In this document: one piece after another, positions 1 through 6,533 of the stretch
Position numbering within the stretch: the stretch's first letter is position 1
How the letters are laid out: each line of letters opens with the position of its first letter
Assembly (NCBI GenBank): GCA_030620915.1
Contig: JAUXIR010000028.1
Coordinates: forward strand, 1-10,096
DNA from: Geopsychrobacter sp.
GTDB taxonomy: Bacteria > Desulfobacterota > Desulfuromonadia > Desulfuromonadales > Geopsychrobacteraceae
Length of the DNA stretch: 10,096 nt
Reading direction: 5' to 3'
Translations under genes and position numbers: made by a program
The notes under the pieces: generated by a model
What the model was told of the DNA's origin: nothing
The model's input: only the letters and a program-made list of their open reading frames with translations
Databases searched by the model: none

Positions 1-924
1 GCACTGTCACAGCAGTTGGCACAGCTAATCGGCAGCGAACATCTCTATTTCTACGACGCCATCGCCCCGATCGTTGAGGCCGATTCGATCGACTTCGACA
101 TCGCCTGGCGCGCTTCTCGCTACGACAAGGGTGGAGATGACTACATCAACTGCCCGCTCAATCGCGAACAGTACGAGGGCTTTGTCGCCGCCCTGCTGGA
201 AGCCGATAAGGTTGCCGGGCGCGAGTTCGAAAAACTGATCCATTTTGAAGGCTGCATGCCGATCGAAGAGATGGCGGCACGTGGCGTCCAGACCCTCTCG
301 TTCGGGCCGATGAAACCGGTCGGCCTGCCCGATCCACGCACCGGCTATATCCCGCACGCGGTGATCCAGCTACGTCAGGATAACCGTCACGCCAGCCTCT
401 ATAATCTGGTCGGGTTTCAGACCCGCCTGACCTATCCTGAGCAGCAGCGCATCTTTCGCACGATTCCCGGTCTGGAAGGCGCGCGCTTTGAGCGCCTCGG
501 CAGCATGCACCGCAATACCTTTATCAATGCCCCGAACTCACTCAATCCACGCCTGCAGCTCAACAACGCGCCTCACATCACCCTCGCCGGGCAGATCAGT
601 GGTGTCGAGGGTTATGTCGAATCGGCGGCCTCCGGCCTGCTGGCCGGTCTCTTTGTGGCCGGAGAGCTCATCGGTCAGGAGATCCCGGCCCCCGCCGCGG
701 AGACGGCCCTGGGTGCGCTCCTCAACCACCTGCAGACAGCCGACCCGGACAATTTCCAGCCGATGAATGTCAACTACGGCCTCTTCCCCCCCCTGGTCCT
801 GGAACGCAAGATGAAACGTGCCGATCGCCGTCTGGCGATGGCCGCCCGAGCGCTAGCCGCCCTACCCGACTGGTGGACACAGATTTGCGAGGCCAAAGGG
901 CAAAGTTTAAAGGACAAAGGTTAA
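1..924 (+). CDS. trmFO: TrmFO, methylenetetrahydrofolate--tRNA-(uracil-5-)-methyltransferase, C-terminal part (5' end outside window)
   Basis: The reading frame is open from base 1, so the TTG at 16 is an internal leucine and not a start. About 307 codons are visible; the family is usually about 435-450 residues, so the N-terminal FAD-binding Rossmann motif is missing only because of the window edge. Family-typical blocks are present: [30 protein letters not shown], a FINAPNSL block and [20 protein letters not shown]. The last is shared with the GidA/TrmFO flavoprotein family. The enzyme forms ribothymidine at position 54 of the tRNA T-loop, using methylenetetrahydrofolate and reduced FAD, in the cytoplasm. 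The last codons ([11 protein letters not shown]) are encoded by an AAAGG-rich repeat and look like a non-conserved tail. Confidence 0.95.
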   Translation, partial: ALSQQLAQLIGSEHLYFYDAIAPIVEADSIDFDIAWRASRYDKGGDDYINCPLNREQYEGFVAALLEADKVAGREFEKLIHFEGCMPIEEMAARGVQTLSFGPMKPVGLPDPRTGYIPHAVIQLRQDNRHASLYNLVGFQTRLTYPEQQRIFRTIPGLEGARFERLGSMHRNTFINAPNSLNPRLQLNNAPHITLAGQISGVEGYVESAASGLLAGLFVAGELIGQEIPAPAAETALGALLNHLQTADPDNFQPMNVNYGLFPPLVLERKMKRADRRLAMAARALAALPDWWTQICEAKGQSLKDKG

Positions 925-973
925 ATCACAACTAAGCCCCTGCTTGACCTTTTGCCTTTTTGCTTTAGCCTTT
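895..973. repeat. Imperfect AAAGG-rich inverted repeat spanning the trmFO stop codon
   Basis: Bases 895-924 contain spaced AAAGG/CAAAG units, and 944-973 contain CCTTT units. The second arm, read on the minus strand, matches the first at 22 of 30 positions without gaps, around a 19-base loop (925-943). It could fold as an interrupted hairpin at the 3' end of the trmFO message or be the relic of a spreading low-complexity repeat. No uninterrupted stem followed by a U-run is seen, so I do not call it an intrinsic terminator. Confidence 0.5.
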
Positions 974-1004
974 CACCTAGTCCCGATACAGGAACCCGTT
1001 GCCC

Positions 1005-1607
1005 ATGAACGATACCATCATCCTCGCCTCTGCCTCACCACGGCGCAGTGAACTGCTGCGGCAAGTCGGTTTCGATTTCGAAGTGATTCCCAGTCAGGCC
1101 GACGAACAGGAAGTCGCCGGTGAAACCCCCGAAGAGCATGTTATTCGTCTCAGCCTGGATAAGGCGCGCGAGGTTTCAACCCGCGATGACATCGACGGGC
1201 GCTGGATCATCGGCAGTGATACCATCGTACTGCGAGACACCGTAATTCTCGGCAAACCGGAGGATAAAGAAGATGCCGCACGCATGCTGCGTTCGCTCTC
1301 CGGCCGCACCCACCAGGTTCTCTCCGGCTATGCAATTCTGGATCGCGGGACCGGCGAAAACCGGGCGGCCGCCGTCACCACCCGCGTGACCTTCCGTTCA
1401 TTGACAGATGCCGAAATCACGGGCTACATTGCCACAGGTGAACCGACCGACAAGGCCGGGTCCTACGCCATCCAGGGACTTGGCGCCTTCATGGTCAGTC
1501 GGATCGAAGGCAGCTACAGCAATGTCGTCGGCCTGCCGCTGTGCGAGGTTGTCCAGGCTCTCGAAACCCTCGGTGCACCGATTCCTGTTTTGCAACAGCC
1601 CAACTGA
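1005..1607 (+). CDS. maf: Maf family nucleoside triphosphate pyrophosphatase (YhdE-like, dTTP/UTP type)
   Basis: A 200-residue protein, the usual family length. The N-terminal signature SASPRR (residues 9-14), the GSDTIV block with catalytic Asp72, GKPEDKEDAARML with Lys84 (83-95), and the THQV and GSYAIQGLGAFMV blocks identify the Maf/HAM1-like fold. The double arginine in SASPRR (rather than an S-P-W-R motif) points to the YhdE subgroup, which hydrolyses dTTP, UTP and related modified nucleotides to monophosphates. I chose ATG 1005 over the in-frame TTG at 999 because the protein then starts MNDTIILASASPRR and an ACAGGAA element (988-994) sits 10 bases upstream. It is the first gene of a tight run; the next gene starts 16 bases after its stop. 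Maf proteins act in nucleotide pool sanitation and have been linked to septation arrest. Confidence 0.93.
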   Translation: MNDTIILASASPRRSELLRQVGFDFEVIPSQADEQEVAGETPEEHVIRLSLDKAREVSTRDDIDGRWIIGSDTIVLRDTVILGKPEDKEDAARMLRSLSGRTHQVLSGYAILDRGTGENRAAAVTTRVTFRSLTDAEITGYIATGEPTDKAGSYAIQGLGAFMVSRIEGSYSNVVGLPLCEVVQALETLGAPIPVLQQPN

Positions 1608-1623
1608 CACAAGGCATTCCCCG

Positions 1624-2313
1624 ATGAGTGAAATTGCCACCAACCTGACTCAGATCCGCCGGCAGATCGATCTTGCCTGCCGGAGTTGCGGACGCGACCC
1701 GCAGACCGTACGTCTGCTCGCGGTCAGCAAGAAGAAACCGGCACAGGCGATCAAAGACGCCTATGACGCCGGGCAGAAGCTCTTCGGTGAAAGCTATGTT
1801 CAGGAATTTTCACAGAAATCGGCAGAAATCGAGCTGCCGATCGAGTGGCATTTCATCGGCGGATTACAGAGCAACAAGGTCAAATACCTGCGCGGCAAAA
1901 CGGCACTGATCCACTCCGTCGATCGCTACTCCCTGGCCAAGGAAATCAGCAGCCAATGGGCAAAAATCGGTAAGACGGCCGACATCCTGTTGCAATTCAA
2001 CCTCGGCGGAGAAGCGACCAAGAGTGGCGCCGACGAGGCCGATGGCCTGGAACTGGCCCAGCGGATCTGCGCTCTCCCCAACCTGCAGGTGCGTGGCCTG
2101 ATGACCCTGCCGCCTTATTGTGAGGATCCTGAAGAGGTACGCCCCTATTTCCGCCGCCTGCGGCAGCTCGGCGAAAAGCTGGCCGCTGCCGATCTGCCCA
2201 ATCTGCTCATTGAAGAACTATCCATGGGAATGAGTCACGATTTCCGAGTAGCAATCGAAGAGGGGGCCACCCTGGTGAGGGTCGGCACCGCCATTTTCGG
2301 CGCGCGGGATTGA
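1624..2313 (+). CDS. YggS/PROSC (PLPBP) family pyridoxal phosphate homeostasis protein
   Basis: A 229-residue protein with the single-domain TIM-barrel architecture of the YggS/PROSC family. LLAVSKKKP holds the PLP-binding lysine (Lys36), followed by FGESYVQE, WHFIGGLQSNK, IHSVDR, VRGLMTLPP, LSMGMSHDF and VRVGTAIFGARD. The usual family motif is HFIGPLQSNK, so a glycine replaces the proline here. The protein binds PLP without known enzymatic activity and buffers free PLP and amino acid/keto-acid pools in the cytoplasm. ATG 1624 gives the canonical N-terminus (MSEIATNLTQIRRQI), with AAGG at 1611-1614; the frame is open much further upstream, but that part is a shadow of maf. Its stop lies five bases before the ATG of the next gene, so translational coupling is likely. 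Confidence 0.94.
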   Translation: MSEIATNLTQIRRQIDLACRSCGRDPQTVRLLAVSKKKPAQAIKDAYDAGQKLFGESYVQEFSQKSAEIELPIEWHFIGGLQSNKVKYLRGKTALIHSVDRYSLAKEISSQWAKIGKTADILLQFNLGGEATKSGADEADGLELAQRICALPNLQVRGLMTLPPYCEDPEEVRPYFRRLRQLGEKLAAADLPNLLIEELSMGMSHDFRVAIEEGATLVRVGTAIFGARD

Positions 2314-2318
2314 ACCCT

Positions 2319-2951
2319 ATGCCACCGGGCTGTCTACTCTTCGACCTCGACGGCACACTGGTCGATTCATTACCCGACCTGACCAGCGCAATCAATCTGC
2401 TCCGCGCCGACTTTGATTTGGCCGCCCTGAGCAGACCTCAGGTGCGAAACTATGTTGGTGATGGTGCCACCGCCCTGGTACAACGCGCCCTGCCCGATGG
2501 TGACTTTGACCAGCGCAAACTGACCAGCTTTCTCTGCTACTACCAACAACACCTCTGCGAACTGAGTTCTCCCTATCCGGGCATCCGCGAGATGCTTGAG
2601 CAACTCCATGGCTATCCGCTGGCAGTTGTGACCAACAAACCACGGCAGATGGCGGCTCAACTCCTCGAAAACCTGGGCCTGACCCGATATTTCCAGCTGG
2701 TGCTCGGTGGCGACAGTTGCGCGCAAAAAAAGCCCCACCCGGCACCGGTGATTGAAGCACTGCACCAGCTGAAAGCTGAAAACCAAAACAGCCTGATGAT
2801 CGGCGACCACCACACCGACCTTCGCGCCGCTAAGGCTGCCGGGGTACCTGCCTGCTTCTGCAGCTGGGGCTACGGCAATGATGGTGGCGAGACCCCGGCC
2901 TTTGCCGCGTCATCGGTTGCCGAACTCCGGCAGATATTGCTCAATCGATGA
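2319..2951 (+). CDS. gph: HAD-superfamily hydrolase, phosphoglycolate phosphatase-like
   Basis: A 210-residue HAD phosphatase of subfamily I (Gph/PGP-like). Motif I is FDLDGTLVDS with nucleophile Asp9 and acid/base Asp11. Motif II is VVTNKP (Thr105), motif III the KKPHPAP lysine (Lys138), and motif IV IGDHHTDLRAAKAAG (Asp163, Asp167). An alpha-helical cap occupies roughly residues 15-95. The predicted reaction is Mg2+-dependent dephosphorylation of 2-phosphoglycolate, which arises partly from repair of oxidised DNA ends. HAD substrate preference cannot be read reliably from motifs, so the exact substrate is inference. ATG 2319 was preferred; an in-frame TTG at 2310 would overlap the upstream stop and is the alternative. 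The 3' end overlaps the next gene by four bases (ATGA), indicating coupling. Confidence 0.88.
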   Translation: MPPGCLLFDLDGTLVDSLPDLTSAINLLRADFDLAALSRPQVRNYVGDGATALVQRALPDGDFDQRKLTSFLCYYQQHLCELSSPYPGIREMLEQLHGYPLAVVTNKPRQMAAQLLENLGLTRYFQLVLGGDSCAQKKPHPAPVIEALHQLKAENQNSLMIGDHHTDLRAAKAAGVPACFCSWGYGNDGGETPAFAASSVAELRQILLNR

Positions 2952-4249
2952 GTAGCACCCCATTACGCCAACGCGACATCGCCCTGTTCTTCTTCCCCCT
3001 GCTACTCAACGTTCAGCTGATGAGTCTTTCGCATACCATCATCAACGGAGCGTTAGCGCGTTACGCCGACTATGTCACCGCCCTGGCCGGCATGTCGGTC
3101 GCGATGGTGGTTCATCTGTTCATCGCATCCCCGTCTTACCAGAACCACACCGTCACCATCACCATGGTGCGCGGGCACCGCTCATTGCGTGCGGTCTTGA
3201 TATTTGTCGGCCTGATCGCCTGCTATGTTTCTCTGATGCTCGGGCTCATCGCCTTTACCGATCTGGGCGATCTGGTGCTGCTCGACCTGCTCGGTGCCCC
3301 ACCGAAAATCGCCACCGCAGCCCGTGAAGCCCTGCAGCTGTTAGTGCTGCTCCCTTTTTTTACCGGCATTCGGGGCTTTTTTCAGGGTCTGGTCATTCAG
3401 TCGAGACGCACCTCACTCATCTCAATCGCCACCGGCTTACGCGTCGCAGCCCTGCTAGGCTTTCTCGCCCTCGGCAAAGACTGGTTATACGGCGCCCAGC
3501 TCGGCGCCTTCGCGCTGGTCAGCTGTATCATCGTCGAAACCCTGCTGATGGCTTTTTTTGCCTGGCGAGTCCATCTGCCCCTGACTGAGCAGCAGGATGA
3601 AAAATCCACGGCGCAAATCTTTCGCTACGCCCTGCCACTCGCCTACTCGTCATGCCTGCAGCAAACCATCCCGCTGTTGATCAATTCGATCCTCGGCCGA
3701 CTGCCTGATGCGCCACTGGCGCTGGCGGCCTTCGGCGTGATTCGCGGCTTCCTGTTTCTGCTCGCCGGTCCGATGCGCAATCTGCAACAGGTCTACCTGA
3801 CGCTGGTCGATACCTTCGCCGACTATCAGGTCCTGAGGCGCTTCGCGGTGATTGTCGCCCTGGGCCTCGGGCTACTGGTGCTGCTGGTCGCAGGACCTGC
3901 CGCACAACCGATTCTGGGTCAACTGCTCGGGGTTGAGTCCGGCCTGCTCAACTACCTGCGCTTCCCTCTGGCCGGCTGTGCCCTCTTCCCGCTTCTCTAT
4001 GCCATCAGCAACCTGCTGCGCGGCTGGTTCGCCGGAGCACACAAAACCGCCCTGCTCGGTTATTCGACCCTCTTCAAGTGCAGTTTTTTGCTCCTGGTCT
4101 GGTGGCCAATCGTTCAATTCAAACCACCGGTTTCCGGCGCAGCGATCGGCATTGCCCTGTTGCTGTCTGCCGAAGCGATCGAGGCCCTCTACCTGCGCAT
4201 ACAACGCGGTCGCTTGCTTGCTCCAGATGCTGAGATCGCCCTAAAATGA
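2948..4249 (+). CDS. Polytopic inner-membrane protein, MOP/MATE-like exporter or flippase, ANKH-like
   Basis: A 433-residue, very hydrophobic protein with roughly 12 membrane segments, interrupted by a charged loop at residues 211-222 (PLTEQQDEKSTA) that splits it into two similar halves, as in the MOP flippase superfamily. I recognise no MATE or Wzx signature. By eye and from memory it parallels the ANKH/ANK transporter (PF07260): IAFTDLGDLVL (101-111) near the human IAYSDLG region, the FFTGIRGFFQG segment, and the C-terminal LLRGWFAGAHKTALL (356-370) followed by SGAAIGIALLLSAEAIE (396-412). ANKH moves pyrophosphate/citrate/ATP outward; the substrate here is unknown. Its ATG overlaps the stop of the upstream HAD gene, placing it in the same transcript. 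A lipid-linked glycan flippase is the main alternative. Confidence 0.72.
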   Translation: MSSTPLRQRDIALFFFPLLLNVQLMSLSHTIINGALARYADYVTALAGMSVAMVVHLFIASPSYQNHTVTITMVRGHRSLRAVLIFVGLIACYVSLMLGLIAFTDLGDLVLLDLLGAPPKIATAAREALQLLVLLPFFTGIRGFFQGLVIQSRRTSLISIATGLRVAALLGFLALGKDWLYGAQLGAFALVSCIIVETLLMAFFAWRVHLPLTEQQDEKSTAQIFRYALPLAYSSCLQQTIPLLINSILGRLPDAPLALAAFGVIRGFLFLLAGPMRNLQQVYLTLVDTFADYQVLRRFAVIVALGLGLLVLLVAGPAAQPILGQLLGVESGLLNYLRFPLAGCALFPLLYAISNLLRGWFAGAHKTALLGYSTLFKCSFLLLVWWPIVQFKPPVSGAAIGIALLLSAEAIEALYLRIQRGRLLAPDAEIALK

Positions 4250-4253
4250 ACCT

Positions 4254-4430
4254 ATGAGCAAAAACAAAAAACACCCCTGCCCTGACTGTAAGATGTGTCA
4301 GTGGTGCTCGGACGACCGCTGTCGTCTCTGTCTGCGGACTGACTGCCGCAAGAAACTGAGTATCGCCGAGCAGATAGCCCTTTATGAAAAGTTGAACCAG
4401 ACAGAGTCCAACCAGCAGAACCAATCCTGA
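4254..4430 (+). CDS. 58-residue cysteine-rich protein with stacked CxxC motifs (putative metal or Fe-S binding)
   Basis: The ORF starts 4 bases after the stop of the membrane protein gene. It encodes a 58-residue protein with seven cysteines at residues 9, 12, 15, 18, 23, 26 and 31 (CPDCKMCQWC, then CRLC and DC), with His7 just before them. After this comes a basic, helical C-terminal half (KKLSIAEQIALYEKL) and a Gln/Asn-rich tail. The spacing suits two metal sites, either zinc ribbon or iron-sulfur. I do not recognise a named family. No clear Shine-Dalgarno sequence precedes it, consistent with translational coupling to the upstream gene. That it is real is supported by a second, diverged copy of residues 16-48 at 6539-6634, where nine codons differ silently and only four change the residue. 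Bases 4299-4319 are the left arm of a perfect direct repeat. Confidence 0.75.
   Translation: MSKNKKHPCPDCKMCQWCSDDRCRLCLRTDCRKKLSIAEQIALYEKLNQTESNQQNQS
4299..4319 (+). repeat. Left copy of 21-bp perfect direct repeat (putative attachment core)
   Basis: Identical to 6539-6559. It encodes Q-W-C-S-D-D-R in the cysteine-rich gene. Homology stops abruptly on the left side. On the right, similarity continues at only 61 of 78 bases (to 4397/6637). Seven codons without even a silent change, beside 26 codons of which 13 differ, is a sharp boundary like the core of an integration site. Confidence 0.65.
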
Positions 4431-4727
4431 ACCTAAGCGTCGCAGCACCTGGCCTCTACCAGCTGACTCGCCTGCCCGACCAAAGTCATCTTTTTCGCTG
4501 ATGCTACTGCCCGAGAAATGTCCTTACTGACAGGGTCAGGAGAATTAAATGATCAGCTTGAGATCCGCAGGGCAATCCCATGCTCTTGCCGATCCGAACC
4601 TCGCTGTTGCAGTGGAGCGTATGAGCCGTGGGTCGACAGGTGCTTACGATTGATGCCTGAGCCTACGGGAGTCACTTTCCAGTTGCTTGTCTGAAATTTT
4701 CTCATTACTGTGAATTAAACATGTCAT
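4431..4727. other. Non-coding stretch between the cysteine-rich gene and the hipBA control region
   Basis: No convincing gene is seen. The first ~100 bases keep the GC-rich composition of the host, and the composition turns AT-rich near 4690. A short SD-preceded ORF (4549-4653) is listed separately with low confidence. If the island model is right, the left end of the imported DNA is this stretch. Confidence 0.5.
4549..4653 (+). CDS. Possible 34-residue small ORF
   Basis: ATG at 4549 follows a CAGGAGA element (4537-4543) at good spacing and opens a 34-codon frame ending in TGA. The product (starting MISLRSAGQSHALAD) resembles nothing I know, and codon use gives no strong support. It may be the remnant of a gene truncated by rearrangement, or chance. 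Confidence 0.18.
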   Translation: MISLRSAGQSHALADPNLAVAVERMSRGSTGAYD

Positions 4728-4747
4728 AGAGCCCCTATTTAGGCTCT
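4728..4747. promoter_or_regulatory. Palindrome upstream of hipB (distal operator-like site, or terminator)
   Basis: AGAGCC (4728-4733) and GGCTCT (4742-4747) form a perfect 6-bp inverted repeat with an 8-base centre. Read on the minus strand it resembles the two closer palindromes (AAGAGCC-TAAATA-GGGGCTCT against AATAGCCCTAAAAAGGGCT). A T-rich run follows, so a weak intrinsic terminator is an alternative reading. Confidence 0.4.
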
Positions 4748-4767
4748 TATGTTTATTTTTACCTAAC

Positions 4768-4789
4768 AAGAGCTCTAAAAAGGGCCGTT
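4768..4789. promoter_or_regulatory. Second operator-like palindrome for HipB (imperfect)
   Basis: AAGAGCTCT-AAAA-AGGGCCGTT has the same 9-4-9 layout and AAAA centre as the promoter-proximal palindrome, with 6 of 9 arm positions complementary. Its centre is exactly 60 bases upstream of the proximal one, so cooperative binding of two HipB dimers, as in other HipBA systems, is plausible. Confidence 0.45.
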
Positions 4790-4823
4790 ATTTCAAACGG
4801 GAAACCTTTCTGGATAAAAATTC

Positions 4824-4851
4824 TTGCAATAGCCCTAAAAAGGGCTATTAT
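4824..4851 (+). promoter_or_regulatory. Predicted hipBA promoter
   Basis: A -35-like TTGCAA (4824-4829) and a -10-like TATTAT (4846-4851) are 16 bases apart, 40 bases before the hipB ATG. A near-perfect palindrome fills the spacer, the expected arrangement for autorepression. A CATAAT at 4855-4860 is an alternative -10. Confidence 0.5.
4828..4849. promoter_or_regulatory. Proximal HipB operator: 22-bp perfect palindrome
   Basis: AATAGCCCT (4828-4836) and AGGGCTATT (4841-4849) are perfect reverse complements around AAAA. The site overlaps the spacer between the predicted -35 and -10 elements, so bound protein would block RNA polymerase. The natural ligand is the Xre-family HipB encoded just downstream; this is inference from position and symmetry. 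The sequence differs from the E. coli hip operator (TATCC-N8-GGATA). Confidence 0.65.
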
Positions 4852-4890
4852 TTGCATAATCGACTTTCTGTAGACCTTTTGGAGGCTGTT

Positions 4891-5226
4891 ATGGATTATT
4901 ACTATATGTCTGATGAGGCTATCGAAAAAGAGATAGGGAGTCGATTTCACGAGTTGAGGTTGAGAAAAAACCTGACTCAAAAAGAACTCTCAAGACGGAC
5001 TCTTCTTTCAGTCAACGCAATAAAGAACCTGGAGTCTGGGAAGGCGAGGTTGAGCACAGCAGTTGCTGTTCTTCGAGAGCTGAAAGCTTTAGATAATCTA
5101 GACTCATTCATCCCCGATCCTGGCCTCAGCCCTATGCAGCTTGCCAAGCTTCAAGGGCGAAAGCGAAAAAGAGCTAGCGGGAAGCAAAGCAACAAAAAAG
5201 AGCAGGATGAGGTCCCAGAATGGTAA
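4891..5226 (+). CDS. hipB: HipB-like antitoxin, Xre-family helix-turn-helix repressor
   Basis: A 111-residue protein. An Xre/Cro HTH covers about residues 14-70, with LTQKELSRRTLLSVNAIKNL (28-47) as the recognition region. A strongly basic stretch follows (GRKRKRASGK, 89-98) and then an acidic C-terminus ending Glu-Val-Pro-Glu-Trp. The last residue is tryptophan, as I recall for E. coli HipB, whose C-terminal Trp packs against HipA; this supports the assignment. ATG 4891 is chosen because GGAGG (4881-4885) sits 5 bases upstream; the frame is open back to a TTG at 4852, which lies in the promoter. The gene overlaps hipA by 7 bases. The product should dimerise on the palindromes upstream, repress the operon and neutralise HipA. 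Confidence 0.85.
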   Translation: MDYYYMSDEAIEKEIGSRFHELRLRKNLTQKELSRRTLLSVNAIKNLESGKARLSTAVAVLRELKALDNLDSFIPDPGLSPMQLAKLQGRKRKRASGKQSNKKEQDEVPEW

Positions 5227-6533
5227 AACAAGTCCAAACAGCCTATGTAAAGCTTTGGGGAGAGACAGTTGGTGCGGTGTCTTGGCGAGATGCAGGTTAT
5301 GCCGTATTCGAATACGACAAATCTTTTTTGCGTAAAGGGCTAGACCTCTCCCCTGTAATTATGCCGATTGACGACGCCATACGAAGCGACGGTATTTATG
5401 AATTTCCAAGCCTGAACGAAGAAACCTTCAAAGGGCTTCCAGGGCTTCTCGCAGATTGTCTGCCAGACAAGTTTGGCAACAAAATCATTGACGCCTGGTT
5501 GACTCGCCAGGGGCGTGATACGAAAAGCTTTACCCCTGTTGAGCGCCTCTGCTACACGGGAAGGCGAGGAATGGGAGCGCTGGAGTTTTCTCCCACCCTG
5601 AATTCAAGAAAAGAAGAATCAGCACCCGTAGAAATTGCACATCTCGTTGAACTTGCCCAAGCTATTACGACCGAGCGAGACGACCTTGGCCCGAAGCTGG
5701 GGAGCGATGAGAAAGAAAACTCTGACGCTTTACTAGAGATTATCCGGGTAGGAACCTCAGCGGGAGGAGCCAGGGCAAAAGCCGTAATTGCCATGGATTC
5801 CAAGGGGAATATTCGTTCAGGCCAAACTCAAGCCCCCAAGGGGTACTCTTACTGGCTGTTAAAATTTGATGGAGTAAATGACCTGGAGCTTGGTGCTTCA
5901 CAAGGATATGGTCGGATCGAATACGCTTATCACTTAATGGCACGCGCTGCAGGCATAGTCATGTCTGAGTGCGAACTTTTGAAAGAGAGTGGACGTGCTC
6001 ACTTCTTGACGAAGCGGTTTGACCGGGTTGGCGGTGAAAAAATACACATGCAGTCTTTGTGCGGAATAGGGCATTTCGACTTTAACATCGCAGGGGCCTA
6101 CGGTTATGAGCAGGCATTTGCGGTTATGCGTAAATTGAAAATTTCCAAACCAGAAGCCGTTCAGCAATTTCGTAGAATGATTTTCAATGTCGTATCGAGA
6201 AACCAGGACGACCACACAAAAAATATTGCATTTCTGATGGACAAGTCCGGCAAATGGGAACTTTCTCCGGCCTTCGATGTCACATATGCTCACAACCCCA
6301 AGGGGCAGTGGACGAATAGCCACCAAATGACCATTAATGGCAAGAAAGACGCTTTCACTTTGAAAGATTTTGTAAGGGTGGGAGAGTCGATAGGCGTAAA
6401 GAATTCATTAGAGATTGTCGCTGAAATCGTGGAAGTCGTCAGTCAGTGGTCAACCTACGCTCAAGAGGCTGGGTTGGGTGCCGTTGGAATCAAAAACATT
6501 GGGCGCTTTCACCGGCTCTCTTTTGAAAAGTGA
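5220..6533 (+). CDS. hipA: HipA-like serine/threonine kinase toxin
   Basis: A 437-residue protein, matching E. coli HipA in length. The N-terminal HipA domain covers roughly 1-125 (YVKLWGETVGAV; GLPGLLADCLPDKFGN at 72-87; RRGMGALEF). The kinase core follows: GTSAGGARAK (178-187), the glycine-rich autophosphorylation/P-loop block; WLLKFDG with Lys215; HFLTKRFDR (261-269); the catalytic loop RNQDDHTKN (327-335) with Asp, His and Asn; and the metal-binding LSPAFDVT (348-355). All key residues appear intact, so the toxin should be active. Known HipA kinases phosphorylate glutamyl-tRNA synthetase or other aminoacyl-tRNA synthetases, causing growth arrest and persistence; the target here is unknown. 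It overlaps hipB by 7 bases, with AGGATGAGG just upstream as ribosome binding site. Base composition is more AT-rich than in the flanking operons, suggesting transfer. Confidence 0.93.
   Translation: MVKQVQTAYVKLWGETVGAVSWRDAGYAVFEYDKSFLRKGLDLSPVIMPIDDAIRSDGIYEFPSLNEETFKGLPGLLADCLPDKFGNKIIDAWLTRQGRDTKSFTPVERLCYTGRRGMGALEFSPTLNSRKEESAPVEIAHLVELAQAITTERDDLGPKLGSDEKENSDALLEIIRVGTSAGGARAKAVIAMDSKGNIRSGQTQAPKGYSYWLLKFDGVNDLELGASQGYGRIEYAYHLMARAAGIVMSECELLKESGRAHFLTKRFDRVGGEKIHMQSLCGIGHFDFNIAGAYGYEQAFAVMRKLKISKPEAVQQFRRMIFNVVSRNQDDHTKNIAFLMDKSGKWELSPAFDVTYAHNPKGQWTNSHQMTINGKKDAFTLKDFVRVGESIGVKNSLEIVAEIVEVVSQWSTYAQEAGLGAVGIKNIGRFHRLSFEK

Noticed and set aside
1408..1623. Long N-terminal extension of the YggS-family frame upstream of ATG 1624
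   Set aside because: It lies inside maf in another frame and has no family similarity; the protein begins canonically at 1624.
3852..4244. 130-codon overlapping frame inside the membrane protein gene
   Set aside because: Ser/Cys/Pro-rich out-of-frame shadow of the real gene, with no domain and no ribosome binding site.
4852..4890. Longer HipB starting from TTG 4852
   Set aside because: It would start within the predicted promoter/operator and has no Shine-Dalgarno; ATG 4891 has GGAGG at ideal spacing.
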